The position numbers were made by a program, and so were the translations under genes. This document shows, piece after piece, positions 27,501-35,386 of a stretch of 64,000 nucleotides of DNA. Position 1 is the stretch's first letter, and each line of letters opens with the position of its first letter. Under the pieces are notes generated by a model. The model was not told the origin of the DNA, did not search any database, and worked only from the letters and a program-made list of their open reading frames with translations. Origin of the DNA: Paenibacillus nasutitermitis (GTDB lineage: Bacteria; Bacillota; Bacilli; Paenibacillales; Paenibacillaceae); contig NZ_BMHP01000013.1 of assembly GCF_014641075.1 (NCBI RefSeq), positions 1 to 64,000 on the forward strand, read 5' to 3'.

Positions 27501-29400
27501 GGTTGAACTTGTTGAACAAAAAGCATGGTTGGCGGTCAAGCGAAAGACGAACCTTGAGCAGCAGATGGCATTGCAGGGCTGGAAGCTACAAATGAAACGT
27601 ATTGGTAAAGCGACTGGTTCGATGGCACCGTTCCGTCTTGCTGAGGCTAGAAAGCTGATGCCTTTGTGCCAGTCCGCAGTTCCCGTATGGATCATGCCAA
27701 TTAATAAAGTTGTTGAAAGCTTTGATCCCTTTACGAACCAGTTTGACGTTGTAATTATCGACGAAGCAAGTCAAGCGGATATTATGGCGTTAACGGCCTT
27801 GTATTTAGGCAAACAAGTCATTGTTGTTGGTGATGACAATCAAGTTAGCCCGGATGCCGTAGGGCAGAAACAAATGGAAGTTCAAAAATTAATCGAATCG
27901 ACGCTGATCGATATTCCGAATGCAACCTTGTACGATGGTCAAACTTCCCTTTATGATCTAGCTGGTATGACGTTCGCGGGCAAGACGCAGCTTCGCGAGC
28001 ATTTTCGTTGCGTGGAGCCGATTATTCAATTTAGCAATTCATTATCTTATAATATGGCCATCAAGCCACTTAGAGATAATAGCGGAGTATCCAGACGTCC
28101 ACATACGATTGCGTATAGAGTAGAAGCTAATACTCAATCGGGGAAAACAAATCAAGTCGAAGCCATCACGATCACTTCACTTGTGATGGCAGCAGTAGAG
28201 CATGAGTCCTATGAAGAAGCAACAATTGGTGTCATTTCTTTACTTGGAGAAGAGCAAGCGATATTAATCGATACGATTTTACAACGACATATGGACCCAC
28301 TGGAGTATAGAAAGCGAAAAATTCGCTGTGGGAATTCCGCCCAATTTCAAGGGGACGAAAGGGATGTCATGTTTTTGTCTATGGTGCACGTCGCTTCTGG
28401 AGATGGACCATTGAGAATGCTTAGCGATCCCGGTGAACGAATGAAAAAACGATATAATGTTGCAGCAAGTCGCGCGCGTGATCAAATGTGGCTCGTGTAT
28501 TCTTTGAACGAATCAGTTGAACTTAAAGATGGCGATCTTAGGAAACGATTGATTCAACATATGATTAATCCATATGCGTTAACTGAGAAATTGAAACAAG
28601 CGGAACCGAGACTGGATTCCGAATTTGAACGACAGGTGATGGAACGATTGTTAAATGAAGGCTTCCATGTCGTTCCTCAATGGAAAGTCGGCGCATATCG
28701 AATAGATCTTGTTGTTGAAGGTAGCGGTAAACGTATAGCCATCGAATGCGATGGTGAACAATTTCACACGAGTGAAAACCTAAGCCAAGATATATCACGT
28801 CAAATGATACTTGAGCGACTTGGATGGACGTTTATTCGTATTAGAGGCAGCGTTTATTTTCGCAATCCTGTCAAGACGATGCAAGATGTATGTCGCGCGC
28901 TGGAAGACTACGGAGTTACGAGAGATCTTCATAAACAACAAGAAGAACATCAAATTGAAGATGATTGCTTGAAACAACAAATCATTCAACGAGCAGAGGA
29001 AATGCGAAAGGAATGGGATGCTCAACCAGATATAATCTATGCAGAACGTAAAACTTCGCAGGCGCGCAAGCCAAAAGTCGCCAAGCGAGAAAAAGTGGAT
29101 ATCTCATCGGAAGAAAAGCCGGAAATTCCAGAAATGCCCGAGATGCCTCAACAACAAACGATAGATTTCGATATAGATCCTCCACTCATTCCTGGTGATC
29201 TCTTATCATTTCTTAAGCAGCATAATCTACAATTTATCGATAAGCGGAGTAAAGGCGGGGCGCTTTGGGTGATTGGGGGACAAGAGATTAAGAGTATGCT
29301 CAAACCTCTTATTTCGCAAGGTATTAAATTTTCTTATTTGCCAAAGGGAAGTCAATCGACAAATCATAAACCAGGTTGGTTTACCAAACACGGTGGGTAA
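24544..29400 (+). CDS. Large UPF1/DNA2-like SF1 helicase with C-terminal Vsr-like nuclease domain
   Basis: 1618 aa. An N-terminal region of unknown fold (1-370) precedes Walker A QGPPGTGKTHT near 385 and TSHTSKALQVL. A long helical insertion (about 450-1040) separates the halves; then come IIDEASQADIM near 1073, GDDNQVSPDAVG, FQGDERDVMFLS and VAASRARDQMWLVYS. At about 1360-1460 lies a Vsr/MTES-type endonuclease: FERQVMERLLNEGF, YRIDLVV, IECDGEQFH near 1400 and RLGWTFIRIRGS. The last 70 residues hold a small domain with DKRSKGGALWVIGG. Helicase plus Vsr proteins are known defence genes (Hhe-like in Gao et al. nomenclature), probably cutting invading DNA after translocation. Single-gene unit with AGGTGC upstream; a terminator follows at 29583. 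Confidence 0.8.
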   Translation: MGTNSTDAVRMRLTQIFKYLQGLNQIKNPVKKSIDDQHWKLWLSDLPKHEDIECRFLELGSEPDAEDSLDVLLKVRRPILTQCPEPPELIRDWLIPGWQKVENEPEIIGEKASSNEDAEQFEDDEDRFEWFDQWNNERTAWKLQELPARAASNIFESLYALNSTLEREQDQVELIVGDGILDWTVSESETIHHPILLQKVKLIFDPSVPEFTVIPIEVGGSFYSPLLQDMEHVSATTIKACTEELIRLPCTPLDHQIAGDYLKRVSSILSASGKFFAYGESRNQELDNHPVIIRKPVFFLRSRSHGFAQSLERILEHLDETTTFPEAVTSITGIDLRDRSTEETEAFQILDVNGDDEEVYFTKEANAEQLDIALKIKRYGSVLVQGPPGTGKTHTIANLIGHLLAEGKSILVTSHTSKALQVLRDKVAEPLQGLCVSVINEEIGNQQMDQSIDIISERLSSMTNASLNRNIETLEQMRKELLHEIHYINKDLRLTREYEYTPIVILGQSYQPIESAKLIAAEKNLLTLIPGDIRAGSSLPLQEKELTALYLSNKLLSYNDEMELQALKLPLHMLPTPQMFTALVEQYHELALKPRELHHPYWNSSIDIDLDSITTLLKESLVQVGKYSLDEKWKLVILSSGQLEEESMAVWKELMAEMGHLIELYNLAKSTCFRFEVVIPEDVIELQQLEGTLQEMIQFIRSNRKINMIQLVLRPKWSRASKQVQVNGASPSSLAHFEAVDIIVRHRLTRMSLMSRWNRQVTSIGGRSVESFGSEPELLLPQLKDQLQELINWDQTARNQIQKQWEEKGINWNQLMSSKPNELIPYSDLIHFKSNIEIDLPIIVDSLFNEKKLLEITHQLTSLTELLGQHATDSSRSINGLLSAVKNLDPTTYASMYDSLSEIWGKSQELQRRNEMLIKLESAAPNWAEAIRERDGVHASSEISVNWHKAWLIRQLDHELKRRQELSPEKLQTKLSDAREAFKRISVELVEQKAWLAVKRKTNLEQQMALQGWKLQMKRIGKATGSMAPFRLAEARKLMPLCQSAVPVWIMPINKVVESFDPFTNQFDVVIIDEASQADIMALTALYLGKQVIVVGDDNQVSPDAVGQKQMEVQKLIESTLIDIPNATLYDGQTSLYDLAGMTFAGKTQLREHFRCVEPIIQFSNSLSYNMAIKPLRDNSGVSRRPHTIAYRVEANTQSGKTNQVEAITITSLVMAAVEHESYEEATIGVISLLGEEQAILIDTILQRHMDPLEYRKRKIRCGNSAQFQGDERDVMFLSMVHVASGDGPLRMLSDPGERMKKRYNVAASRARDQMWLVYSLNESVELKDGDLRKRLIQHMINPYALTEKLKQAEPRLDSEFERQVMERLLNEGFHVVPQWKVGAYRIDLVVEGSGKRIAIECDGEQFHTSENLSQDISRQMILERLGWTFIRIRGSVYFRNPVKTMQDVCRALEDYGVTRDLHKQQEEHQIEDDCLKQQIIQRAEEMRKEWDAQPDIIYAERKTSQARKPKVAKREKVDISSEEKPEIPEMPEMPQQQTIDFDIDPPLIPGDLLSFLKQHNLQFIDKRSKGGALWVIGGQEIKSMLKPLISQGIKFSYLPKGSQSTNHKPGWFTKHGG

Positions 29401-29582
29401 TCGATTATTCTGGGGAACACTTTAGTGAAGAGGGCAAGCGTTACCGATTGAATTGGATGGCAAGCTGATATCCAGATGATCGGATGCTATTGAAGCATCA
29501 GTATTTGCTTTCTCTTACCAATCCAGGGATGACCTTCAGATCAAATCCATACGAATAATTTGCAATAGTCAAAGTTATGATT

Positions 29583-29610
29583 AAAGACGACGATTACAGT
29601 CGTCTTTTTT
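29583..29610 (+). terminator. Intrinsic terminator
   Basis: AAAGACGAC (29583-29591) pairs with GTCGTCTTT (29599-29607), with Ts following. It ends the transcript of the helicase-nuclease gene about 180 bp after its stop. The rest of 29401-29862 holds only the hairpin at 29664. Confidence 0.85.
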
Positions 29611-29663
29611 AAAATATTAGAAAGTATATAAAATTCCGTTATCCTTTTCTGATATTTTTGAGG

Positions 29664-29707
29664 GAAGAAACTTTCTAATCCACCAAGGATGGGTTAGCCG
29701 TTTCTTC
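29664..29707. repeat. Nested hairpin upstream of the DUF1998 helicase operon
   Basis: GAAGAAAC (29664-29671) pairs with GTTTCTTC (29700-29707); inside it CTAATCCA (29675-29682) pairs with TGGGTTAG (29690-29697) with one G-U. It has 16 paired bases, a 7-nt loop and no T-tract. It lies about 155 bp before the next gene and may be a leader RNA structure. Confidence 0.5.
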
Positions 29708-29862
29708 TCATTTATCACTAAACAGGACTATTGATCTTATTTGTCGAAGTAACAAGAACACTAGGAAATTAATTCCACAGCGAACATATATTCCATGACA
29801 ACCTACTGCCTAATCAATATGATTTAATACAACCAATAGATATCCAATTTGGAGGGGTTCGG

Positions 29863-32553
29863 ATGGCATTCCTAAAATGTTCTGAGTGCGCGAGTATGCT
29901 GAAAGCAGTTCAAATCTCTCATAAAATTAGTCAAGTGGGGGAGCAGCGAATATTGGAGTATACCCCTACAGGAATAAAATGCTCAGATTGGAATTCATTG
30001 AATGGAGCGTTTGCAGGACTTAAAGAAGACTTATACTGCCCAAATTGTTGCGCAGTCGTTCCGCTGGAGAAGGAAGAAATGCTCCTATGTGAGGATACAA
30101 GAATACCCGGCGTTATCAGCAGCGAATTCTCATCTGCAGAAGTACTGGAGAAACTAAACAAGCTGGCCGGTGAAGAAACGGCTGAGGTATATGTACATAC
30201 GCTGCCTGCAAAGGAGCCTGTGTATATGAACATCCCCGACTCCACACCGCAACCCATAAAAGAAGCATTACTTCGTATGAGTATCAATCAACTATATATC
30301 CATCAAGCCCAAACGACGGATGCGGTACAATTGGGATCCAATGTGGTTCTAGTCACTTCTACATCATCGGGTAAGACGTTGTCCTATAACCTTCCAATCT
30401 TAAGTCATCTCTATCAAAATCCTGATGAACGCGCATTGTACATATTTCCAACAAAGGCACTGGCTAATGACCAATTGGACCAAATAAAACGGTTTGGCAT
30501 GACTAAGCCTGCTGATTCAACCTCGTTGGATGAGTGGTTTGAGACTCGACTGGAGTTGGGGAACAGAACAATTCATATCGGTCGACTGGATGGAGATACG
30601 GAGAATGGGCCGCGTCAACGGATCATGGAGCATGCGCAAGTGTGGATGACCAATCCGGATATGATTCATTACTCGATTCTCGGGCAGGTTCAGAAGCTGA
30701 AATACGCATCCGGTCAGCATATTCGGAATTATCTCCGTAATCTCAGATTCATTGTGCTTGATGAGATGCATATGTACCGTGGTACATATGGGAGTCATGT
30801 CGCACTTGTCCTTCGGCGATTGCTTAAGGTTTGTAGAGAGCTTGGGAATACACACGCCATCCAATTCATCACAAGCTCTGCTACGATAGAAAACCCGGTA
30901 CGGCTGGCGGAAGAGCTTACAGGCCTTGACGGATTTACGCTCATTAATACGGATGGCTCCGCTCATCAGAAGAAAGAAATTGTGCTTTGGAATCCAGGGA
31001 TGTCAGTAGGAGAGCAGGTGCGCCGTGCACCCTCTACAGATGCGATTACCATGGCTAAGCAGGTCATGACCGTCGATCAGAAGGTGATCAAGAGCATTGT
31101 TTTTCAGCCTTCTCGTAGTCAAACGATGGTATTTACCCGATATATCAAGGACGTGCTGCGTCAACCTCTTCGTTTAACCAAGGATAAAGTCGAAGGGGAG
31201 AAGCTGGCCGCATTCTACACGGGAATATTGCCCAATGAGACTCGCAAACGGATTATTGAACGGCTAAAGTCCCATGATATTCATGTCATTATCACAACGA
31301 ATGCATTGGAAGTTGGCATTGATATTGGGGATTTGAGTCTAGCTGTTCTGGTTGGTTATCCAGGATCGAAAGCAGCCTTCTCCCAGCAAATTGGACGCGT
31401 TGGGCGCAAAGGGGAAGGCGTTGCCATACTCATCTGGCAGGACGATCCGCTTCAACAATATTACATGCGGAACCCGCTTGAGTTTATTCATAAAGCACCA
31501 GAAGTTGTAAGAATCAACCCTACGAATTATAAACTGCTAGCCCTCCATCTTCCTCTACTGAGAGAAGAACTGGGCAGGGAAGTAACGGTTATGGACTTAC
31601 AAAGCATGTTTCCTGCTTTGCAAGAAGATTATATCCGCTCGGCTCTCCAAATCGCTTCGTCATCCGCGGCTAATGAGGAAGTGACAGCGAATCACAAGTT
31701 TAGTCTTCGTTCGATCTCGGGCCAAAACTATAGCGTTACCATTCGTGGGCAAGATCAGACGGTGGTGGACGGATTAGATGAATGGAGCGCATTTCGAGAT
31801 TTCCACGAAGGAGCTATTTACTGGACGCCTGGTGACCGTTCCTATCGAGTAGATTCAATTAATCGTAGGAAAGGGGAAATTATTCTTCTTCCCATCTCGG
31901 AGTTAACCTATCATACCCAGTCTGCTTACCGGGATGCCATAGATATCTTGCAGACGTATCAAATGCAGGATATGGACGGTATCAACACAGTTTATGGTGA
32001 GCTGGAGATTAAGCGTAGTGTGTTTGGTTACAAGAAGGTGTATTTCGGACAAAAGCATGATTCAGAACAGGTGCAACTCGAACATCCCTATGTAACTAGA
32101 TTTGCACCGGAAGGCATGTGGTTAACATTAACGGATAATCAATGGAAGCACCTAAAGGACCATGTGAAAGAATGGGCAGACGAGGGCCGCTCCACTGATG
32201 CGCTGGCTGAGGCGTCTCTTCATGCAGCAGGGCACGCCATGACCTCGGTCATTCCGGATATGATTATTTGTGACTCAAATGATTTCACGGGATTTTCTGC
32301 AAGTGGAATGACTACATTTGCCAATCGGCCAGTCATCGGATTCTTTGGTGAGAACGGCTCTGGTCTTGGAACTATAGAAGCCATCTATGAGAAGATCCCA
32401 AACGTCATGCGAAAAGCACTGGAGCTTATTCAAAGCTGTCCATGTGTTGAGGGTTGTCCGAGCTGTGTCCAGCTTCCCGGTAAGTGGAATGTTGAATTAT
32501 TCAAGCCTGGGGCTAAGTTACTGCTGAAGAACTTGATTGAAGGGAACGAATAA
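29863..32553 (+). CDS. DEAD-box helicase with DUF1998 cysteine domain (MrfA/YprA-like), first of a tandem pair
   Basis: 896 aa. An N-terminal zinc site uses C6/C9 and CPNCC near 59-63. Helicase motifs: Walker A TSSGKTLSYN near 168, FPTKALANDQLDQ, LDEMHMYRGTYGSH near 300, SSATIENP, TTNALEVGIDIGDL and QIGRVGRKGEG. The C-terminal DUF1998 region has CPCVEGCPSC near 859-868, the four-cysteine metal site of this family. MrfA in Bacillus subtilis repairs mitomycin C lesions; Hrq1 and DISARM DrmA are relatives. ATG 29863 follows GGAGGGG. The stop is 3 nt from the next helicase gene, which is a diverged paralogue, so they are co-translated and may form a heterodimer (inference). Confidence 0.82.
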   Translation: MAFLKCSECASMLKAVQISHKISQVGEQRILEYTPTGIKCSDWNSLNGAFAGLKEDLYCPNCCAVVPLEKEEMLLCEDTRIPGVISSEFSSAEVLEKLNKLAGEETAEVYVHTLPAKEPVYMNIPDSTPQPIKEALLRMSINQLYIHQAQTTDAVQLGSNVVLVTSTSSGKTLSYNLPILSHLYQNPDERALYIFPTKALANDQLDQIKRFGMTKPADSTSLDEWFETRLELGNRTIHIGRLDGDTENGPRQRIMEHAQVWMTNPDMIHYSILGQVQKLKYASGQHIRNYLRNLRFIVLDEMHMYRGTYGSHVALVLRRLLKVCRELGNTHAIQFITSSATIENPVRLAEELTGLDGFTLINTDGSAHQKKEIVLWNPGMSVGEQVRRAPSTDAITMAKQVMTVDQKVIKSIVFQPSRSQTMVFTRYIKDVLRQPLRLTKDKVEGEKLAAFYTGILPNETRKRIIERLKSHDIHVIITTNALEVGIDIGDLSLAVLVGYPGSKAAFSQQIGRVGRKGEGVAILIWQDDPLQQYYMRNPLEFIHKAPEVVRINPTNYKLLALHLPLLREELGREVTVMDLQSMFPALQEDYIRSALQIASSSAANEEVTANHKFSLRSISGQNYSVTIRGQDQTVVDGLDEWSAFRDFHEGAIYWTPGDRSYRVDSINRRKGEIILLPISELTYHTQSAYRDAIDILQTYQMQDMDGINTVYGELEIKRSVFGYKKVYFGQKHDSEQVQLEHPYVTRFAPEGMWLTLTDNQWKHLKDHVKEWADEGRSTDALAEASLHAAGHAMTSVIPDMIICDSNDFTGFSASGMTTFANRPVIGFFGENGSGLGTIEAIYEKIPNVMRKALELIQSCPCVEGCPSCVQLPGKWNVELFKPGAKLLLKNLIEGNE

Positions 32554-32556
32554 AAT

Positions 32557-35307
32557 ATGCCTGTATTCTGTTCAACATGCGGGGGGCAAAGACCGTACGG
32601 TGACTTCGTTCAAATCAGCTATAAGGCTGATGTTGAGGGCTATTATCGCGAGGTTCAGCAGCGTGCTAACGGTGTTCGAATTTCCGACTGGCGTTCAATC
32701 AAAGATCATGTAGAAATGTTCCAGAATCGTCATGCCGGCCTGTATTGTTCTCATGATGGAAGTTCCGTCATAGAGGGAATGTTGATGCCTGAAGAAGCAG
32801 AATTACTCATGGATAGAAGGCTTCCCGTGCAGCAAGACTTTGATAGCGGAAGACTCGTCGAGGACTTATTGGAACTTGGCCAGCGTATTCGAAGTGACGT
32901 ACACACCCATGAAATTGATGAACAGCAAGGAGCATATGCTGAGCATATTCCCTTGTCCAGTTGGCTGATGCTTAAGCTTCAAACCATGGGAATAGAGCAG
33001 TTGTATGAGCATCAAGGAGAAGCCATACAGTCCATTCGACAAGGACGTAATGTTGTCATATGCACAAAGACAGCGTCGGGTAAATCGTTGGCTTACAACA
33101 TTCCCATTATGGAGAAATTGGCAGCTGATCCGGATGCATGCACGCTTTATTTGGCACCGTACAAGGCGCTCGTCGAAGACCAGTTTGCTCATTTGCAAAA
33201 ATGGGCCGACCCTTCAGGCGAACAAGGAAATAGCGTTTCGATGAATGGATTCTCCCGGTTCTTGGTGAACGGACAGGAGGTATCTGCCGGCGTTCTGCAT
33301 GGACAACGAAATGTTCCGGAACATATGAGAAAAGATCAAGCTTCCAGTTTGGTGTACTCAGAAGGGCGATACTGGCTGACGAATGTTCATTATTTGCATT
33401 TAATTCTTCAAAGTACGATCTCCCCGACGGGAAAAGGGCCTAATCTACTGAGATATCTCAGAAACCTTCGATACATCGTCATCGACGAACTTCATCAATT
33501 CTCTGGGTTATTAGGTTCTAAAGTGTCGTTGGTACTTCGCAGGATGCGAATGCTTTGTGAGAGGCTGGGGAATAAAAACCTCCAATTTATTGCCTGTTCG
33601 GCTACGATTGCCAATCCTAAGTATTTGGCTGAGGAACTAACGGGAAAACGGGGAATCCAAGGGTTTCATGAGATTGTTGGGGCTCATGCACCTGTGAAGA
33701 GAAAAGATATTCTGATGTGGAATCCAGGCTATGCGGAAGATGAGCAGAAGAAGAGAGCGACGGTATCCGATCTTTACGAGATTCTTCGTACCTTATATAA
33801 AGACGGACGATGGCCGAGAAGCATTATCTTCTCGCGTAACCGTCAGCAAGCGCAGCTCCTTAGTCGTGAATTAAATATTATTATTCGCAATCATTTACAA
33901 GACCATAGTGGGGCAGAGTTAGATGAACGACAGGAGCTCTTCCTGCCCTACCATGCTTACTTAACGCAAGAGACCAAAGAGATGACGATTCGAAAGTTGG
34001 AGCAAGGCGAGATTCTGGGAGTGGTCACTACCAGTGCTTTGGAAGTTGGTATTGATGTCAAATGTCTGGATGTATGCATTTTGCTCGGATACCCTGGATC
34101 ACAAGCTTCCTTCTGGCAACAAGCTGGGCGAGTAGGTCGCAGCAGAGACGGCGTGGTCATCATGATGGTACAAGAAGAGCCGCTGCAGCAATATTTTGCC
34201 CGTAATCCAGGGGAGTTCTTTGAGCTCCCTCCTGAGTCGGCAACGATTAATACCAATAATCCACGACTTCTGAAAGAGCATCTCATCTACGCTGCTCACG
34301 AGCAGGGAGGAACAGTTACCAATGCGATCAATTACGTTCGCTCATCTACGCTGCGTAAAGTAGTCGCCGATACTAGCGATCAGTGGCAACAAATCGAAGG
34401 CAAACTCCTGTATCAAGGCGACCCTCCGCGCTATCAAACTTTAGTTACGATGGGGGACACCTATACGGTAATAACCAAAAACGGCTGGAATGAAGAAATT
34501 TTATTTCAAAGTGTCGATGGGCGTTCATTAATTCGGGACTTTCACGTTGAAGCCGTCTTTCTTGGCTCGGATAACCGGACTTTCTATAAAGTGAAGTGGG
34601 TCAACAACAAGCAGCGGAAAGTGTTAGTAGAGCCGGTTAGGGCGGATTATCATACACGGGGCATTGTTCGAGATAGCATTGAGGTTCATGACATTTACAA
34701 TCCACTTAAGAGTGGAGATGAGATCAAGGCGAACCTTGGAAATATAATCGTTAAGCGCAGCACATTCGGGTATAAGAAAATTTATAACCATGGCGCCATG
34801 CCCCAAGAGACGGTTCAGCTAACGAATACGTATCCGGTTACTTTTCAAACAGAAGCCTTTTGGCTGATGTGGGATCAGGAAGGAAAGAACGTAATTAGAG
34901 GACTTCTGAAGGAAGTACATGAACGTGAGCCTATTGCCCATGAGGAGTTAATTGAAGGCAGTTTACACGCCATTGAGCATGCAATCGCATCGGCGATTCC
35001 AGCGATTGTAAAGTGCAATATGGCAGATTTTCAACATACTTCGTTTTACTCCGGCTCAGCAGTTTTCGGGATGCCTGGACTGTTCTTCTACGACAGCCAA
35101 GCTGGGGGAGGCTCCGGTATTGTAGAGGTTATAGCCGAGAAATTCGGTGTGTTATTGGAGAAAGCCAGACAAATTATGAGCAGCTGCGGTTGTTCAGACG
35201 GCTGTCCGTCATGCATTCAATTGTTTCATTGCGAGAGACAGAATGAACCGCTTCATAAATCTGGGGGACTGGTTGTGCTGGAGTATCTGCAGGGGTTTTA
35301 TAATTGA
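32557..35307 (+). CDS. DEAD-box helicase with DUF1998 cysteine domain, second of a tandem pair
   Basis: 916 aa, same domain order as the preceding gene: N-terminal CSTCGG (C5, C8), Walker A TASGKSLAYN near 173, YLAPYKALVEDQ, IDELHQFSGLLGSK near 310, CSATIANP, TTSALEVGIDVKCL, QAGRVGRSRDG, and a closing CGCSDGCPSC near 877. Both Walker motifs are intact, so both paralogues should hydrolyse ATP. The proteins share motifs throughout but are far from identical, which points to an old duplication with division of labour. mcrB begins about 80 bp downstream with no obvious terminator between, so the four genes are likely one transcript. Confidence 0.82.
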   Translation: MPVFCSTCGGQRPYGDFVQISYKADVEGYYREVQQRANGVRISDWRSIKDHVEMFQNRHAGLYCSHDGSSVIEGMLMPEEAELLMDRRLPVQQDFDSGRLVEDLLELGQRIRSDVHTHEIDEQQGAYAEHIPLSSWLMLKLQTMGIEQLYEHQGEAIQSIRQGRNVVICTKTASGKSLAYNIPIMEKLAADPDACTLYLAPYKALVEDQFAHLQKWADPSGEQGNSVSMNGFSRFLVNGQEVSAGVLHGQRNVPEHMRKDQASSLVYSEGRYWLTNVHYLHLILQSTISPTGKGPNLLRYLRNLRYIVIDELHQFSGLLGSKVSLVLRRMRMLCERLGNKNLQFIACSATIANPKYLAEELTGKRGIQGFHEIVGAHAPVKRKDILMWNPGYAEDEQKKRATVSDLYEILRTLYKDGRWPRSIIFSRNRQQAQLLSRELNIIIRNHLQDHSGAELDERQELFLPYHAYLTQETKEMTIRKLEQGEILGVVTTSALEVGIDVKCLDVCILLGYPGSQASFWQQAGRVGRSRDGVVIMMVQEEPLQQYFARNPGEFFELPPESATINTNNPRLLKEHLIYAAHEQGGTVTNAINYVRSSTLRKVVADTSDQWQQIEGKLLYQGDPPRYQTLVTMGDTYTVITKNGWNEEILFQSVDGRSLIRDFHVEAVFLGSDNRTFYKVKWVNNKQRKVLVEPVRADYHTRGIVRDSIEVHDIYNPLKSGDEIKANLGNIIVKRSTFGYKKIYNHGAMPQETVQLTNTYPVTFQTEAFWLMWDQEGKNVIRGLLKEVHEREPIAHEELIEGSLHAIEHAIASAIPAIVKCNMADFQHTSFYSGSAVFGMPGLFFYDSQAGGGSGIVEVIAEKFGVLLEKARQIMSSCGCSDGCPSCIQLFHCERQNEPLHKSGGLVVLEYLQGFYN

Positions 35308-35386
35308 ATATTCGGCATGAGTCTTATCGAGGTTGTATTATACGTATTATTGAGTTGATTACATCAAATACTAAGGAGTTAAGCAG

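Noticed and set aside
29411..29453. GGGGAAC followed about 35 nt later by ATTGGAT as a fifth hairpin-TTGGAT repeat
   Set aside because: It lacks the partner TTCC arm of the hairpin and the sequence between does not match the other copies.
29863..35307. The two DUF1998 helicases as DISARM or Druantia components
   Set aside because: There is no DrmB-like protein lacking a helicase core, no DISARM methyltransferase or PLD gene nearby, and no single giant DruE-type protein; McrBC follows instead.
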